Positions 29,128-42,380 of a DNA stretch of 64,000 nt are shown here, piece after piece. The notes beneath the pieces were generated by a model. That model was not told the DNA's origin and searched no databases. It worked only from the letters and a program-made list of their open reading frames with translations. Numbering within the stretch: the stretch's first letter is position 1; each line of letters starts with the position of its first letter. The DNA is taken from positions 248,001 through 312,000 of the forward strand of contig NC_089395.1 of NCBI RefSeq assembly GCF_003171515.1, written 5' to 3'. A program made the position numbers and the translations under genes. This DNA comes from Pyrenophora tritici-repentis (Eukaryota > Ascomycota > Dothideomycetes > Pleosporales > Pleosporaceae).

Positions 29128-30264
29128 ATGCCTCTTCCTACTGGTGTATACCGTGCCGACCACGTCGGTTCCTTCCTCCGCCCCAAAGCTGTCCTTGAGG
29201 CACGCACAAAAGCTGCAAACGAAGAAATCTCCGCAGAAGATCTCCGCAAGATTGAGGATGAAAACGTCACGTACGTTGCCAACAAGCAGATAGAAAATGG
29301 GTTACGGTCCATAACCGACGGCGAGTTCCGCCGCGCCTACTTCCATCTCGACTTCCTCAAGCACCTCGCGGGCATTGAAGAAAAGGGCCAAGTGGGAAAC
29401 ATCAGGCACAAGGATGGTTTCTCGCCGCCAACACTCATCGTCAAGGGCAAGCTTGGTCATCCCGAGGCTATCCAGGTCAAGGACTTCCAGTTCCTTGAGC
29501 AAGCCATCGCCGACAATGGCGGAAAGGCAAGCACCAAAGTCTGCATCCCTTCTCCAACAATGGTGCACTTCCGCGGCGGACGCGCCTCCATCGACGTGTC
29601 CGCATACCCCGACCTAGACGTCTTCTTCGACGACCTCGCTCGCGTATACCAGGAGGAGCTCGACTCGCTCTACAAGGCCGGCTGCCGCTTCGTCCAGCTC
29701 GACGACACTAACCTGGCCTACCTCTGCGACCCCGACATGCGCAAGGCGGCGGAACAAGAACGCAACGAAGACCTCAGCACTCTGCCGCGAAAGTACGCCG
29801 AGCTGATCAACAAGGCCATTGAGAAGAGGCCAGCCGACATGAAGATTGGTATCCATCTCTGCCGCGGCAACTACCGCTCCAAGTGGTTCGCCTCAGGCGG
29901 CTACGAGCCCGTCGCCGAGGTCCTGTTCAAGGAACTCAACGTTGATGCTTACTTCCTCGAATACGACGACGCTCGCTCCGGCGACTTTTCGCCTCTTCGT
30001 CATCTCCCGGAGCACAAGGTCGTCGTGTTGGGTGTCATGTCGAGCAAGAAGAACACGTTGGACGACAAGGAGGAGATTATTAAGCGTCTTCATGAGGCGG
30101 CTAAGATTACGCCCAAGGGTCTCGATCAGCTGTGTGTGAGCCACCAGTGTGGTTTTAGCTCGACTGCTGAGGGCAATGAATTGACTGAGGAGGAGCAGTG
30201 GGCCAAGGTCAGGTTGAGCGTGGAAATCGCAAAGCAAGTTTGGGGCGAGGACATTAGCAAGTAA
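29128..30264 (+). CDS. MetE C-terminal-like (cobalamin-independent methionine synthase-like) protein
   Basis: 378 residues, single exon. The protein is the (beta-alpha)8 barrel of the MetE C-terminal half only, about half the length of full fungal MetE, and starts YRADHVGSFLRP. Zinc-site residues are in the expected order: His and Cys in GIHLCRGNY (about residue 250), Glu in FLEYDD and Cys in CVSHQCGF. It resembles bacterial YxjG/YxjH-type proteins, common in fungi. Methyl transfer to a thiol is the likely chemistry; the true methyl donor and acceptor are not known. No signal peptide, so cytosolic. Confidence 0.88.
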   Translation: MPLPTGVYRADHVGSFLRPKAVLEARTKAANEEISAEDLRKIEDENVTYVANKQIENGLRSITDGEFRRAYFHLDFLKHLAGIEEKGQVGNIRHKDGFSPPTLIVKGKLGHPEAIQVKDFQFLEQAIADNGGKASTKVCIPSPTMVHFRGGRASIDVSAYPDLDVFFDDLARVYQEELDSLYKAGCRFVQLDDTNLAYLCDPDMRKAAEQERNEDLSTLPRKYAELINKAIEKRPADMKIGIHLCRGNYRSKWFASGGYEPVAEVLFKELNVDAYFLEYDDARSGDFSPLRHLPEHKVVVLGVMSSKKNTLDDKEEIIKRLHEAAKITPKGLDQLCVSHQCGFSSTAEGNELTEEEQWAKVRLSVEIAKQVWGEDISK

Positions 30265-31135
30265 AGAGTGTATCGTCTTTGTGTATTTGGAGTCGGTGGG
30301 ATGGTGTAAATACTAGTATTTGAACGGCTAATGCTGCCGATTGCTCGACGTGGGCGGATATGAGAGTGGCATGGGATCGGGGCATGAGAAAGGTGTTACG
30401 GAGAGAAAGAAGTTGACCAGGTCTCAACGACCGGTCCATTTATGTATTATGAAATCACGGTTCAACCCCAAGAATAGTATAAGAATATAGTAACATTCAA
30501 TTAGTCAGCTACAATGGATGGGCTATCAAACAGCGTATAACTACTCGTCTCCCGACGAGATTATTAACATCTGTAAGTACGGTTGAAGGGGACTTGCGTC
30601 CGTCGACAAGACGGATGAATATTTGCCCCGAACCTCTTGTTGCGGATCTGCGTGTATTACCATGAATAAGACGGATGGATAGTTGCCCCGAGTCTCTTGT
30701 CACGGCCCTTTTCGGAACGACTAGGTTTGTATACAGCGACATGCCCAGAACTTTGTCCTTCAATCCCTTGTACCATGTTCACCATCCCACAGGTATCTCA
30801 ATGGGATTCCTACATAACCTCGGCAAGGTCTCCATTGCCAAATTAGCAGTGCGAATTGTTAACCTTGAAGGCTCTTTCCCGCGGTGATCCAGGTTCAGTA
30901 TGTTATATGCAGCATGCTTAGGTACAGCATCGGCTTGACAAATTTGTAGCCATGGACAGCTCACCCCGCATTTGGCAATTTGGCATCCGGGAATAATAGC
31001 GGAATGCTCTCCGCGCGATCTCCTCCCGGCAGTCACGTCCATACATAGCCATGGATATATAAGTTAGCGAAGCCCTACAAGATGGGTTGCGTAGTCCTGT
31101 GAGAACAGTTGGATTATTAAACACTCACGTTCAAG
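30265..31135. other. Intergenic with a direct repeat
   Basis: No gene seen. Two similar 37-bp segments start at about 30608 and 30666 (AAGACGGATGAATATTTGCC and AAGACGGATGGATAGTTGCC). TATATAAG at 31056-31063 is a likely TATA box for the P450 gene. Confidence 0.5.
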
Positions 31136-32979
31136 ATGCACTTTTCAGCCATCCTAGGTACAGTTGCTGTAGCAGTGATATCGCGCCTCTTGTTCAAAAC
31201 CTACTTTTCCCCCTTGCGAAACGTACCAGGACCGACGGCTGCGCGCTTTACAAATCTGTGGTATTTGTTCCGAGTAAATAAGGGGGACTTCCAATGGGAG
31301 AATATAGAATTACACCGGAGATACGGTAAGCCTATCTGCCTTGATCTTCACTCGCACCAAAACACCTCACACCACACACCAACACTACAGGCCCCATAGT
31401 GCGATACGGTCCAAACCGATACTCCCTGTCCTCGCCCTCTGCGCAGAAAATCATCTACGGCCACGGCGCCAAATTCCCAAAATCAGCCTGGTACGCCACA
31501 TCCCAGAACCCTTCGCCGCAACAATGGAGTCTCTTCGCCGACCGCTCGATACAACGGCACGGCGAAAACAGACGGCAATACCAAAGCACCTACAGCATGT
31601 CATCGCTCGTGACGTACGAGCCGTACGTAGACGAGTGTACGGCGCTGTTCAGCCAGCGGCTGCGGGAAATAGCTAGCGCAGGCGCGTACGCCGCCGATAT
31701 GGGGCATTGGCTGCAGTGCTACGCGTTCGATGTCATAGGTTTGATTACGTATGCGAAGAGATTGGGGTTTCTGGACAAGGGCGAGGATGTGCAAGGTGTG
31801 ATTGCGGCGCTGGAGGATTTTCTGTGGTATGCGGCTTGTGTAGGCATCTTCTCGTGGTTGCATGAATATCTTTTTCCGGTGAGGAATTGGCTTGCGGGAC
31901 CGCAGGGGACGGGGAGGGCGTATGTGGGGAGGTTTACGCAGGAGAGGATCAAGGAGCATGAGGTTGAACGGAAGAAAAAGGGGATGTTGCCGGGTGATGG
32001 TGACGCGGCGGAAGAAGAGAGCAGGACGAGCATATGTTTTTTGAGCAAGTTCTTTGCGAAGAATAAGGAGGATCCGGCGGGTTTTACCATGTATCATTTG
32101 GCGGCGGGGTGTGTGTCGAATATGGTGGCTGGGTCGGATACTACGGCTATCAGTTTGTCGGCCATTCTATACTACTTGCTCAAGAACCCGGGGACGTTTG
32201 ACAAACTACGGCAAGAGGTCGATGAGAGGAAGCATGGCGGGTTTTTCACTTTAAAGGAGAGCCAGGAGATGCCGTATCTACAGGCGGTTATGAAGGAAGC
32301 ACTGAGGTTACATCCGGCTGTTGGTCTGCCGCTCGAGCGCGTGGTTCCACCTGGCGGAGCAACGATATGTGAGCAGTATTTTCCAGAAGGAGTAAGTACT
32401 TTGTCTTGATACTGAAAACTGTACGACGGAGAACTGATAGGTTCTAGACTATTGTCGGAATCAACTCTTGGGTCGCGCATCGTGACACGTCAGTGTTTGG
32501 GCCGGACGCGCACCTATTCAAGCCAGAGCGCTGGCTCAGCTCCGACAAAGAGAGACTGAGTTTGATGGAGCGAAGCTGGATGCCGGTAAGTCAAGTTTCG
32601 TTTGTCCTCGGCCCTTACCCCATGTTTAGCACTGTCCATTTTGGACGCCACGCACTTTCCACCTCGTATCTGTCACATGCGCTTTCAGCCAGCCTCTCAC
32701 ACAAACTCCGTCTACCGTATCTTACGCGCTTTGTTGTCGCCTCAGTGGCTAACTTGGAATGTGCTCTCACCGCAGTTTGGCCTAGGCTCCAGAACCTGCA
32801 TTGGGCGGCACATATCGCTTTTGGAAATGTCAAAGCTGGTTCCTGCGCTAATTCGCGATTTCGACTTTACCCTCGACAGCCAGTTGCAGGAGGGAGAGTG
32901 GAAGACGGTAGACTATTGGTTCGTAAAGCCAAAGGGCTTCAAGGTCAAGGTTGCGCTTCGGCAACCAGTAACAACTTGA
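31136..32979 (+). CDS. Cytochrome P450, pisatin-demethylase-like (4 exons)
   Basis: Exons 31136-31325, 31391-32391, 32448-32585 and 32776-32979; introns 65, 56 and 190 nt; 510 residues. An N-terminal membrane anchor (about residues 4-20) is followed by the Pro/Gly hinge NVPGPTAARF. The I-helix oxygen motif is AGSDTTA. The ExxR is EALR in MKEALRLHP. PERW is present (FKPERWL). The heme loop is FGLGSRTCIG at the start of exon 4. HRRYGPIVRYGPNRYS is typical of the fungal family around pisatin demethylase. It is probably an ER monooxygenase for a small aromatic or secondary metabolite. No biosynthetic cluster surrounds it, so detoxification is plausible but unproved. The last intron is unusually long for this window. 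Confidence 0.88.
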
Positions 32980-35431
32980 CGGGCCGACCGCGTAGTCGAG
33001 GTCCCGGTGCGGATCGGTTGGACTATACACAGACAAAGGAATCTGGCATCTCTTATGGCCCTGTCGTCTCGTGCAGTAGTTGCGTGGATTGTAACAGGGC
33101 AGGGCAATATGCAAGTATGAGTCCATGTAAGATAACAGCCCGCTTTTTGCCCATTGAGTAAGGATGCGAGAGAGAGAGAGAAATGCTGCATAAGCGACTA
33201 TGTAAGCTGCAAGTTATTGGAAAGAAAAATCTCAGCCCGTGTCGGTCCTCCACTTGTAATCCTTCGAGAACGGTTCTGTAGGATTCCTTTGCAGGACGGG
33301 ATTTCAAGGCGTCCTACCACCGGCGGTGTCCGCTCCAGGCCATGTCGCCGCCACGGCACGTTTGTTGCAGGCGCCGATGCCCATTTGCACCGCGCATGTG
33401 CATGCATAATCGGTGCAATTATCCGAGATGCGAAATATTGGCTCCTCCTCAGTTTCGTATCGAAGATGCCATTCACGGACGAGGAAGGAGGGGACATTGC
33501 TGATGCCATGTAGTATGCAGAGTCCAGTGTAGCATGTCTCACTAACTAACCCCCATGGTAATCTCCATGTCTTACTAGAATCCCAGTATGTATAACATTA
33601 CGATGACCAGCGTATACCAAAAAAAAACAAGTAACCGCACCCACACCCATCACGTGGCCGCCTCGACGGCGCACCACTACCACCCTAGCGGACCCTGAAA
33701 CTCGCAACTTTGGCATGCTGGCTATCACACATGGCGCGGACAGGCGGTAAACGCCACTAGAAAGCAAGGCCTTATTCCCACGCACCCACCCCAAGGGAAA
33801 AAAAGTGCCGAAAGACAAAAAGGAAAAAAAAACACACCGACCGACAGCTGAAAGCACGGGGGGGGGGGCAAGGCTAGAAGGCTACTATCTAACCTAGATA
33901 TCGCTGAAACGGCGGGAAAAGACGCCCCAAAAACAGTTTACGCACCTCCGCTTAGGCATGCACATGCAGACACAGGACGAAAAAAACGGGGCGGGTCCTC
34001 CTTTTTTGCTTCTGGCTTCTGGCTTCTGGCTTCTATCTTTCGGAAGCAGCTTTCCCACTTTACGGTCGCAGTCGCAGCGAGGTTGCCAAGGCACATTCTA
34101 TTTACATACCAGATACGCGGAAGACGCTCCGGCCCCCAAGTCCTTCGTTTGGTCGGCTCCACTCACTCGCGATAGTTACCACCCACCCTTTACTTAGCAT
34201 AGTAACTTGCCTCACCCAACCCCCTGCGTTTGCGTGCGAGCGAGCGAGCAAGAAAAACAGGTGTTGCGCGCGCCTACTTGCAAGCGGCGGCGGCTCGTGT
34301 GTTTTTTTCCTTGTCGTGGGAGCAGAGAAGAGTCAGTCCCACTGCCCACGCTACTTGGTACGATTCAACCTCTAATCGGCGCCAGAGGATACCAGATACA
34401 GGTTAGTGCAATCACGTTAAGATTTTTAGGCGAGTCGTATTCAACAGAAAAGGTTATCTTTGATCTTTTTTGCGAAGATTGCTTAGGCCCGCGATGATGG
34501 GAAGTGGGGGGGGGGTTAATCTGGTGCAGGGTGTTGGTGTGGTATGTAGACTGGGAAACTGGGAAACGTTGAGGCTGAGAGTTGAGGATGTGAACAGGGT
34601 TGTTTGTTTATTGTTGTTGTGAGGCGTGCATGCAGCGTGGGTGTGTGGATGTGGATGTGGATGTGGGTGGGTGGGATGAGATACTAGTTAATGTCGGACC
34701 GGTGCATGTTTGTTGGCGTGGTTTGTCGATTAGAGGCTCTGCGTGCGAGCTGCGAGCGAGAAAAAGCGCCACAAAAGCCTCGGAGGAAACGGACGAACGA
34801 ACGAACGCACGCAGGCGGGAAGAGCAGATGAAAGTGCTGACCACCCCCGTTGCGGGATGGCGTGGCTAGTGGTCATCATTAGCTTGATCTCGATGCTTCT
34901 GTTCGCTTGTCCCCTTGCCAAATCTTATTTCGCGCTGCGCGCAAAGTAGATGATGCGCGCATGTTGCCGGAGCAAATAAACACCCCAAATCCTCATGATA
35001 CGATGTCCCATACCATGTGTGCGGCGAAGTGTAACGCTGCACGAGCGCCGGTTGAGCCGTCCGTTCTGACAATGTCGCACTGCATTTCCGATAGATTTCT
35101 GCATGACGGATACGAGGCGTCATGTAACCACACACCACCTGCCACCGTGTAATACTGCATGTATGTGTGCCGTGTGTGATTGAAGTTATTGATTATGTAA
35201 TCTCATCTCTATTGGAAAAATGTTACATGCTTGCGCTGCATGTGAGTTTTGTTTACTCGGATGGCGCTCCCATGCGCCTCTACCAATGCCGATATGCGGA
35301 TACAAAACATGTGTCTAATGTGCCGTGTGTGTGGGCGGAAAAGAAATAATGAGCCGTGCTGACTTCATCGTCCGGCAAGCAAAAAGTAGGAAGAAAGAAA
35401 CAAGGAGTTCAGGGCTGAACTATAATCGGAA
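32980..35431. other. Long convergent intergenic region
   Basis: It lies between the 3' ends of the P450 and GH16 genes. It holds simple sequence (GA run near 33170, poly-G near 33860, TTCTGGC repeats near 34012-34033, ACGA repeats near 34796). No reading frame looks like a gene. A spliced noncoding transcript is possible but unsupported. Confidence 0.5.
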
Positions 35432-37122
35432 CTAGCATTTGCCGGCCTGCCACATCTTGACAGACTTGACAGTCATACCGCGCTCGGTCCCCTCACCCCA
35501 GGTGGGAAGCCATTGGTCCTTGGCTAGTGCAAATGTTAGCTGTTGCTGTTATAACTTGGTGGAATTAAACATACCATTCCAGAAGTCGCGGGCAGCAAAG
35601 TCACTGCCATCGACCCAGGGCTTGTTGCCCTCGCCATCAAAGAACCAGCCGTTCTGAGCACCAACCGCGACGTTGAGAATGAGGTAAAACTTCTCGTCGA
35701 AAGGCGCGTTGTTACCGCCAAGCCTCCATGGGTCGTCGATAAGGGTTCCGTTGCTAGTAGTGACGCCGTTGAAGCCACCCTTCTTCCATAGGTTGTTCCT
35801 GTCGTTGAACTTGTAGTACATGACCTGCTTGAGACGACCGTCCAAGTACATCATGATGTAATTCTCGGTCCACTCAAGACCGAATGTGTGCCAGCTCGAG
35901 GCAAAGTCTGTGCGGCGGAAGAAGGATTGGCCGTGGGTGTGGATGTAGCCGTCGTGCTTGTAGTCGGGGCCCCAATGAAGGGTGGAAGAGACAAAGTCAC
36001 GGCCTTCGGGGTAGGTGTAGTTGTTACCGCGGAATTCAGCGATATCAATTTCTCCGCTGCGGGGCCATTCGCCGTATGCATTGTCTTGGGGCATCATCCC
36101 TAGATTCTACTGTCAGTCTTTGATCGGTAATTGTGCACGTTAACTTGGCAACATACAAATGGCGGGCCATAGCCAGTCACCCTTGGCTGTCTTGGCAACA
36201 ACTTCGACACGACCGTACTTGATAGCCTTCTTACCCTTGGTTGTCATACGTGCAGACCGGACCGGGGGAATAATCGTTCCGAGAGTAGCGTTGGACCGGA
36301 CACCGCAAGACTTGTAGTCGTCAGATGTGCAGGAGCCATCACCGGACGTCTTGGTAATGTTCAATGTGTATCCGTTCATGAGTTGGTCTTGAGTGATGCC
36401 GGTGGATTCGGTGGTAAGGGTTGGGACAATGTGGAGACCATCAGCATCGACAAAGCTGTTCTTTGGGTCGTCGGTGGTCCAGTCAAACTCGCCGTTACCA
36501 TAGTTGCCAGTCTGAAAGAATTGGTCAGTATGGGACCTGTGTGATGTTGACACTTGACGCATACCTGAATCTCGTAGCCCCAGTTGGCAGGGTCAATCTT
36601 TTCAAAGTGATCATCCATGATAAGACATTGCTACTCAGTGTCAGCACAGACTATCAGTGAGTATCTAGATGACGTACATCAGGTATTTGCGCCTCTTGTA
36701 CACCAGTGTACATGATGTATCCACTGACACAGACACCAATCATGATGAAACCAAAGGTGATCCAGTTGCCGACCTTGGTCTTCTTCATTCTTGGATCATT
36801 GACCCATGGCTGCTCACGTCTACATCTCTAGTTAGTTCTGTGATATCATATAGTTTATACGATGCAAGACATACTCTCCGCGTAGCCGGTAACTCTTGAA
36901 TGGTCGGGGTTGTTTCCGCAAGTCAGCAGCACCTATTTGATTTTGATAGACTGGGCCAGCGAATGCTAGGTTAGAAGGAGTCCTGGGGACGTAGGGCATA
37001 GACGCCGTATCGGGACGTCTTTGTGACATGCCAGCAGGCAGGTCAGGGACATCTTGGGAGTGTGCTGTTGTAGGTGGGGCTTCCTCGGGAGCCTTCTTGT
37101 TACGCTTGAAGAAGGAAGGCAT
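35432..37122 (-). CDS. GH16 type II membrane glucanase/transglycosylase (6 exons)
   Basis: Exons (high to low) 37122-36875, 36819-36678, 36630-36565, 36511-36157, 36099-35575 and 35523-35432; introns 47-57 nt; all phases agree; 475 residues. A cytosolic N-terminus of about 95 residues is followed by one membrane segment (WITFGFIMIGVCVSGYIMY). Then comes a GH16 jelly roll with the catalytic ExDxxE box in SGEIDIAEFRGN. The start is the ATG at 37122 (MPSFFKRNKK), the first true ATG in the exon. The layout recalls Kre6/Skn1-type proteins of beta-1,6-glucan assembly and other fungal GH16 cell-wall enzymes. Exact bond specificity cannot be read. Confidence 0.88.
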
Positions 37123-39499
37123 CTTTGAATGTGTAACAGCAAAAGATGTCAAACGCGGAATGGAGAAATTCCCAAAGGCTCAGCGATGGCAAGGCAGTAT
37201 ATTGCCGCAGTGAGCTCGCTTAAAGAAGTTGACAAACAAACACACAGGGTCAAAGCGAAAGACGTTGTGGAGAGCTGAAGTATACAATGCTCAAGCGAGT
37301 TTTGCGGCGTAAAGAATCGATAGTAGAGTGAGCCGTCTTCGGGAAGAGCGATGGTTGACGGCTTCTCAAGTCTAGATTTAGAAGACTCTATACGCTCCCA
37401 AGCATCAATGCCGTACTCGACGGAAAGGCAGCTGCACGAGCAGGGGGCAGATTGTGCACCTTGATTACAGACCAGTCGCCGGATGGAGCTTTTGGAATAG
37501 TGCACAGTAGTGTCGAAGCCACCAGCGCTCGCTTAGATGCAGGTACCTGGAGGGTTGCGAGATAAGCACGCGGCTAGTGTGACAGCCTTGCAGTTGTTGT
37601 TCCAAGTTGCGAGGCCACAAGCCGCTAGGCGATACGGCAGTGGTGCGCCGAGCTTCGACACTTGACGTCGTTGATGAGGCTTGGATGTCGGCCGCCACGG
37701 CACATCATCTCATGGCTCGTGCCTGTTCCTGGCTCAAGTTAGCGCCCGGCCGATCTGTTCCAAATTGCCAGCGCCCATGCGAATCCGACCGACCTTTTTC
37801 CCATGCGTGGACGCTTGTGTCGATGAAAAGAGCCCGACTTGCACCCGGTTCTGGAGCGAGGCCTGGGACCGTAAAGGCTCGGCGTATCAGTCTGAATGGG
37901 GAGTGGCAAGATGCACGATTTTGATAGCCGTATTCTCCCACCCTCGGCCATGTCTTATCTGCACCTTTGTGGCTAAATCCTACACCTCAGTGCCCTGCTG
38001 CCGACTTATCGGTAGATCAATTACACGCGCCACTTGCCATGGCCGATACTGGGCAGTGCATTGCACTTTCCGAGCTCCACTGCCTGCGAGCTCTCGAACT
38101 CTGTCGCCTAACCCACTGACTCGACACGTCCAGTCTGAGCATCGCGTCATGCAGCAGAGTGCAAAACTTGCGACGTGTGGCTGCACAGTGGCTAGCTGCC
38201 CTCTGTGTTGTTCAATGAGCGGGCGTAGTAGAATCAACAAATACGGCAAGCGGTCCTAATCTTAACATCACCTGGGACAGTGACACTGACGCAGGGATGC
38301 TTATCGTGACTGGTAGGATTTGGCTGCAACGGTGGTGATTGGTCGTACTGCCGACGTTGGATCCAAACGCAGGGCTCGTAAACGTCCAAAAGCAATTCGC
38401 ATTGCCGCCGTGTACCCTTTTCCGAAAAGTCTGGTGACGGCACGTCGTGTTGTTGTCCCCTCGTAAGGGCCCAAGCGTGACCGTGTCTGCACGACGTCAA
38501 GGAACTCCGGTCTCCAGCACTCCAGATGCTTGGGCCGAGGGCTAGGATATAGATTGGATCCACTTTCCAGGCTTTTTCTAATCGCAGCAACGTGGGATGC
38601 CGGCAGCACGCTGGCACTGGCACTGGCGCCATGTGAAGCCGAGGAGATCCACAAGCTTGCTGACCTCGCCAAAACGACAAAGTCCTTGTCAGGCCATTTG
38701 CGTATCAAGCCAAAACGTCAGGTGTGGCGCTCTCCCATTATAGCAGCGGCTAACTAGTTTCTCCCCCTTGGTCTAGGGACAAGCGCTCGCCATGTCAGGT
38801 ACCCGACACTCGTTATTGCCGGCTGATTGAAATCTCGTAGTTTCATCGTCTTGTGCCGGCGAAACGAATCCTCGTTGCTCGCTAGTTAGATTATCAGGTT
38901 GCCAACATGCAGGCCACAGGCAGGCCCACATGAAAGCCCCCCAAAAAAGGCCCAGAGATCGGGAGAGCGACCGGGGCGTGCGTAGCAAGGATTGACAATA
39001 CATGTCAGGATGGCTAGGGGCAGATGGCGGCCTGCAATTCCGCCGGTTCTGGATGGTGATGATGTCTGCGAGATAGCGTTTGTGACAGACGCAGTGACCT
39101 CTTTCGGGACGTTGGCGTACGAAATCTTGTTGAGCATCGGGCATGCTAGACCAGGGGGGTACCGAATGTTTCGATAGTGTGTAGCATGAGTGTATCTTTG
39201 ACCTGGTCGCTAAGCAGTGTGGCGGGTCCATGTTCGCGTAGGGCCGTAGCCTGGAGGAATGTGTGTAGACACTACCAGCTGTGCCGCCTTGATAACCTCT
39301 CCGTGTCGACCACTTCGTTTTGCTTCCCAGGCTCTTCACTCTTGTGCTCGTGCTGATCTTCACAGGGCTCCTTGCCCATACCTTCGTTTCCGATCCTCGT
39401 TCGTGTCTTTTGGTATCCTGCTCGGCATTTCACTATCGCTTAGCACAAACTCCAGTCGATACCCTTACTGCGGCTTGTAATTGTCGCGACATCTCCAAG
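37123..39499. other. Shared upstream region of GH16 and GT2 genes
   Basis: 2.4 kb between divergent start codons. Frames at 37681-38259, 38301-38708 and 38773-39363 lack recognisable motifs and overlap each other on both strands, so I do not call them genes. A long 5' UTR for the GT2 gene is likely. Confidence 0.5.
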
Positions 39500-42380
39500 A
39501 TGTCTTCCGCTACCCCATCCCACGAGTTCGACATGGACCGGCCATACATTCCATCGAGCCGGCAGTCACTGAGTGGCAGTGTCTCGGACCTCCGCGTACC
39601 CCAGACTCCCGGCAGCCGTCCTAGCTTAGCGCGGCCGTTGACCATGAAGATTGACGAAGACTCAAGATACCGTGCCGTAAGTAGTAATCAGCAATCATGT
39701 AATCTCCTGGAGTATCATTAACATCTTCTAGATCATCAAGCACCTCTACGCCAAGGCATGCTCCATGCGATGGATGACTTCAGGAGCTCTTGCTCCCGGT
39801 TCATGCGAAGGTGTGTTGATCCGAAAGGGTCAAGGAGAGTATGTCACAGAGCCAGTGGCAGCCAACAGCGACCTCCTCTCAGCAGTCAAGAGGATCAACC
39901 CTGGTGTCGCACTGACCATGAGCACCGACGGCACCCAAGCCATCTTCGACGTGCTTGAGCCCTTTGAGACGGAGTTGATGTTCCAGAACGGTTCCCAGAT
40001 TCAGATCTTTGAGTCCATGGCAGAGGTCGCTACCTCATCCACAATCCGCAAATTCCAGTACGCTGCTCTTATCCGCCAGGAACGGCTACTCCTCGTATGG
40101 CACGACGACCTTGGTGCCATTCTTTCCCAGGCCATGGAGGTTGAGTCAAGAATCTTGGCCTTGGTTTGGGGTACGGCAAAGAACCCCTTTAGTGGTTTCG
40201 ACAGCGCGATCCAGTCCAGTGCCAACTCCACTCTTGGCGGCTCCACAGTCGACTTTGTCATCGACAAGAAGGATGATGTCGAGGTCAACGCAGAGGAGGT
40301 TGATGGTGACGTTGAGAAGGGTGAAGGACCAAGGGAGTCTCTAGCTCGTCCACTCATCTTCACCAGCTCCATCTTCGTCGGTCTCGCCATGGTTTTGATC
40401 ATCGTCCTCGTTATTGGTCTCGGTAACAAGGCCATTATCCTCCAGACCATGACCGACCACTTCTACCCTCGCATTGCCCTTGTCCTGACCGAGCCTCTCT
40501 GGATTGCACTAGGTCTTTTCTTCGTCGTTGTCGTTCTGGGTAACATCTTCGAAGTCTTTGGTCCCATCACTGGTGTCAAGACCAACAGTCGTTTCCACTC
40601 CGCCATCAAGCCCAACCTCGCCCAGGCCCGCGCTCTCGGTTTCGCCCCCTCAACCATTACCATTCAGATGCCCATCTACACCGAGTCTCTGGAAGGTGTC
40701 GTCAAGCCCACCGTCGCCTCTCTCCAAGCTGCCATCTCTTACTACGAGTCCCGTGGAGGAACCGCCCGCATCTTCATCAACGACGATGGCATGGCCGTGC
40801 GATCGGAAGAAGACAACGCCAAGTTTCTGCAATTCTACGAGAACAACAACATCGGATGGGTATCTCGCCCCAAGCACAACTTTGAAGGTTTCGTCCGCCG
40901 CGGAAAGTTCAAGAAGGCCTCCAACATGAACTTTGCTCTCAACATCTCCAACCGCGTCGAGGATGTACTTCAGGGGCTGGTCGACAACCGTTTCGACAAG
41001 GGCGATGGCCTCGTTTCCATCTCGGAGGAGGAGGAACTCGCCCTCTACCACGAGGCTCTCGACCAGGTTCTTACTTCTGATCCTCGCGCAAAGGCCGGTG
41101 GCAACATTCGTATGGGTGAGATCATCCTCATTGTCGACTCTGACACCATTGTTCCCGAAGACTGCCTCATGTACGGATCCGCCGAGATGTTCCTGTCGCC
41201 CGAAGTCGCCATTGTCCAGCACGCCACCGGTGTCATGCAAGTGTCCTGGGATTACTTTGAGAACGGCATTACCTACTTCACCAACCTTGTCTACACTGCC
41301 ATTCGCTTCTCAGTCGGTAGCGGCGAGGTCGCTCCTTTCGTCGGTCACAATGCTTTCTTGCGATGGCAAGCTGTCCAGTCCGTCGGTAACGCCCCGGAAG
41401 AAGATGGCTACGTCTGCTTCTGGTCGGAGAGCCACGTGTCTGAGGATTTCGATATCGCGCTTCGTCTCCAGATCAAGGGTAACATTGTCCGCCTGGCTAG
41501 TTACCACGGTCGTGGCTTCAAGGAGGGTGTGTCGCTGTCTATCTTCGACGAATTGGACCGATGGGAGAAGTACGCTTATGGTTGCAACGAGTTGGTCTTC
41601 AACCCCATGCGCACGTGGCTCTGGAAGTCTCCCTTCACCAAGCTCTTCCGCACGTTCCTCTTCTCCAATATCCAGTTGTCTTCCAAGATTTCCATTTGCG
41701 GATACATCTTCTCGTACTACGCTTTGGGATCTGCTGTTCCCCTCGGTGCCCTCAACTACTTCTTGGTCGGTTGGCTCAACGGTGACCTTGACAAATACTA
41801 TGTTGAGTCCTGGAAGAGTATGTTAACCTTTTCTATGTGTTTGGAGAATATGTATACTAACATGCTGTAGTTTTCATCGTCTTGCTTATCGTCTTCAACG
41901 GCATGTCCAACGTCTGCTTCGCCATCATGCGCTACCGTATCGGTGAGGCCAGTCTGCTTGGTGCTTTCTTCGAGAACCTGAAGTGGATGCCCTTCTTCAT
42001 GATCTTCTTCGGCGGAGTTTCGTTCCACATCCTCCTCGCCATCCTTGCCCACATGTTCTCCATCGACATGAGCTGGGGAGCCACGGCCAAGGAGAAGGAC
42101 AATTCCAACTTCTTCGCCGAAATCCCCAAAATCTGGAAGCGCTTCAAGTGGATGTATCTGATCATGATTGCCATGATCGGAGGCATGATTTATCTTGGTT
42201 GCTTCGCTCCTCATGGTTGGGAAATCACCGGCCTCACCGCCGTGTTGCCGTAAGTACCACTTTTTGATCCCAAAACTCGAGAACGTCACTAACCCTGCCT
42301 ATAGTTGGTCTGTCACCGTTATTATGCACTGTCTGTTGCCTATTGTGCTCAACCCATCGTTGACGGTCTTCAACTACTAA
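39500..42380 (+). CDS. Type 2 glycosyltransferase, multi-pass membrane (4 exons)
   Basis: Exons 39500-39676, 39732-41817, 41871-42249 and 42305-42380; introns 53-55 nt; 905 residues. About 240 N-terminal residues are followed by two membrane segments (LIFTSSIFVGLAMVLIIVLV; IALGLFFVVVVLG). The GT2 core has INDDG, an extended DSD motif (IVDSDTIV), a TED-like SEDFDIALR and an acceptor-site region. At least four more membrane segments close the protein. This matches the fungal GT2 family that includes ZtGT2 of Zymoseptoria tritici, reported as needed for hyphal growth on solid surfaces and for virulence. The polymer it makes is unknown. Orthology is inferred from architecture, not aligned. Confidence 0.85.

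Noticed and set aside
37681..39363. Overlapping frames of 130-196 codons on both strands
   Set aside because: No motifs, mutual overlap and typical of upstream DNA.
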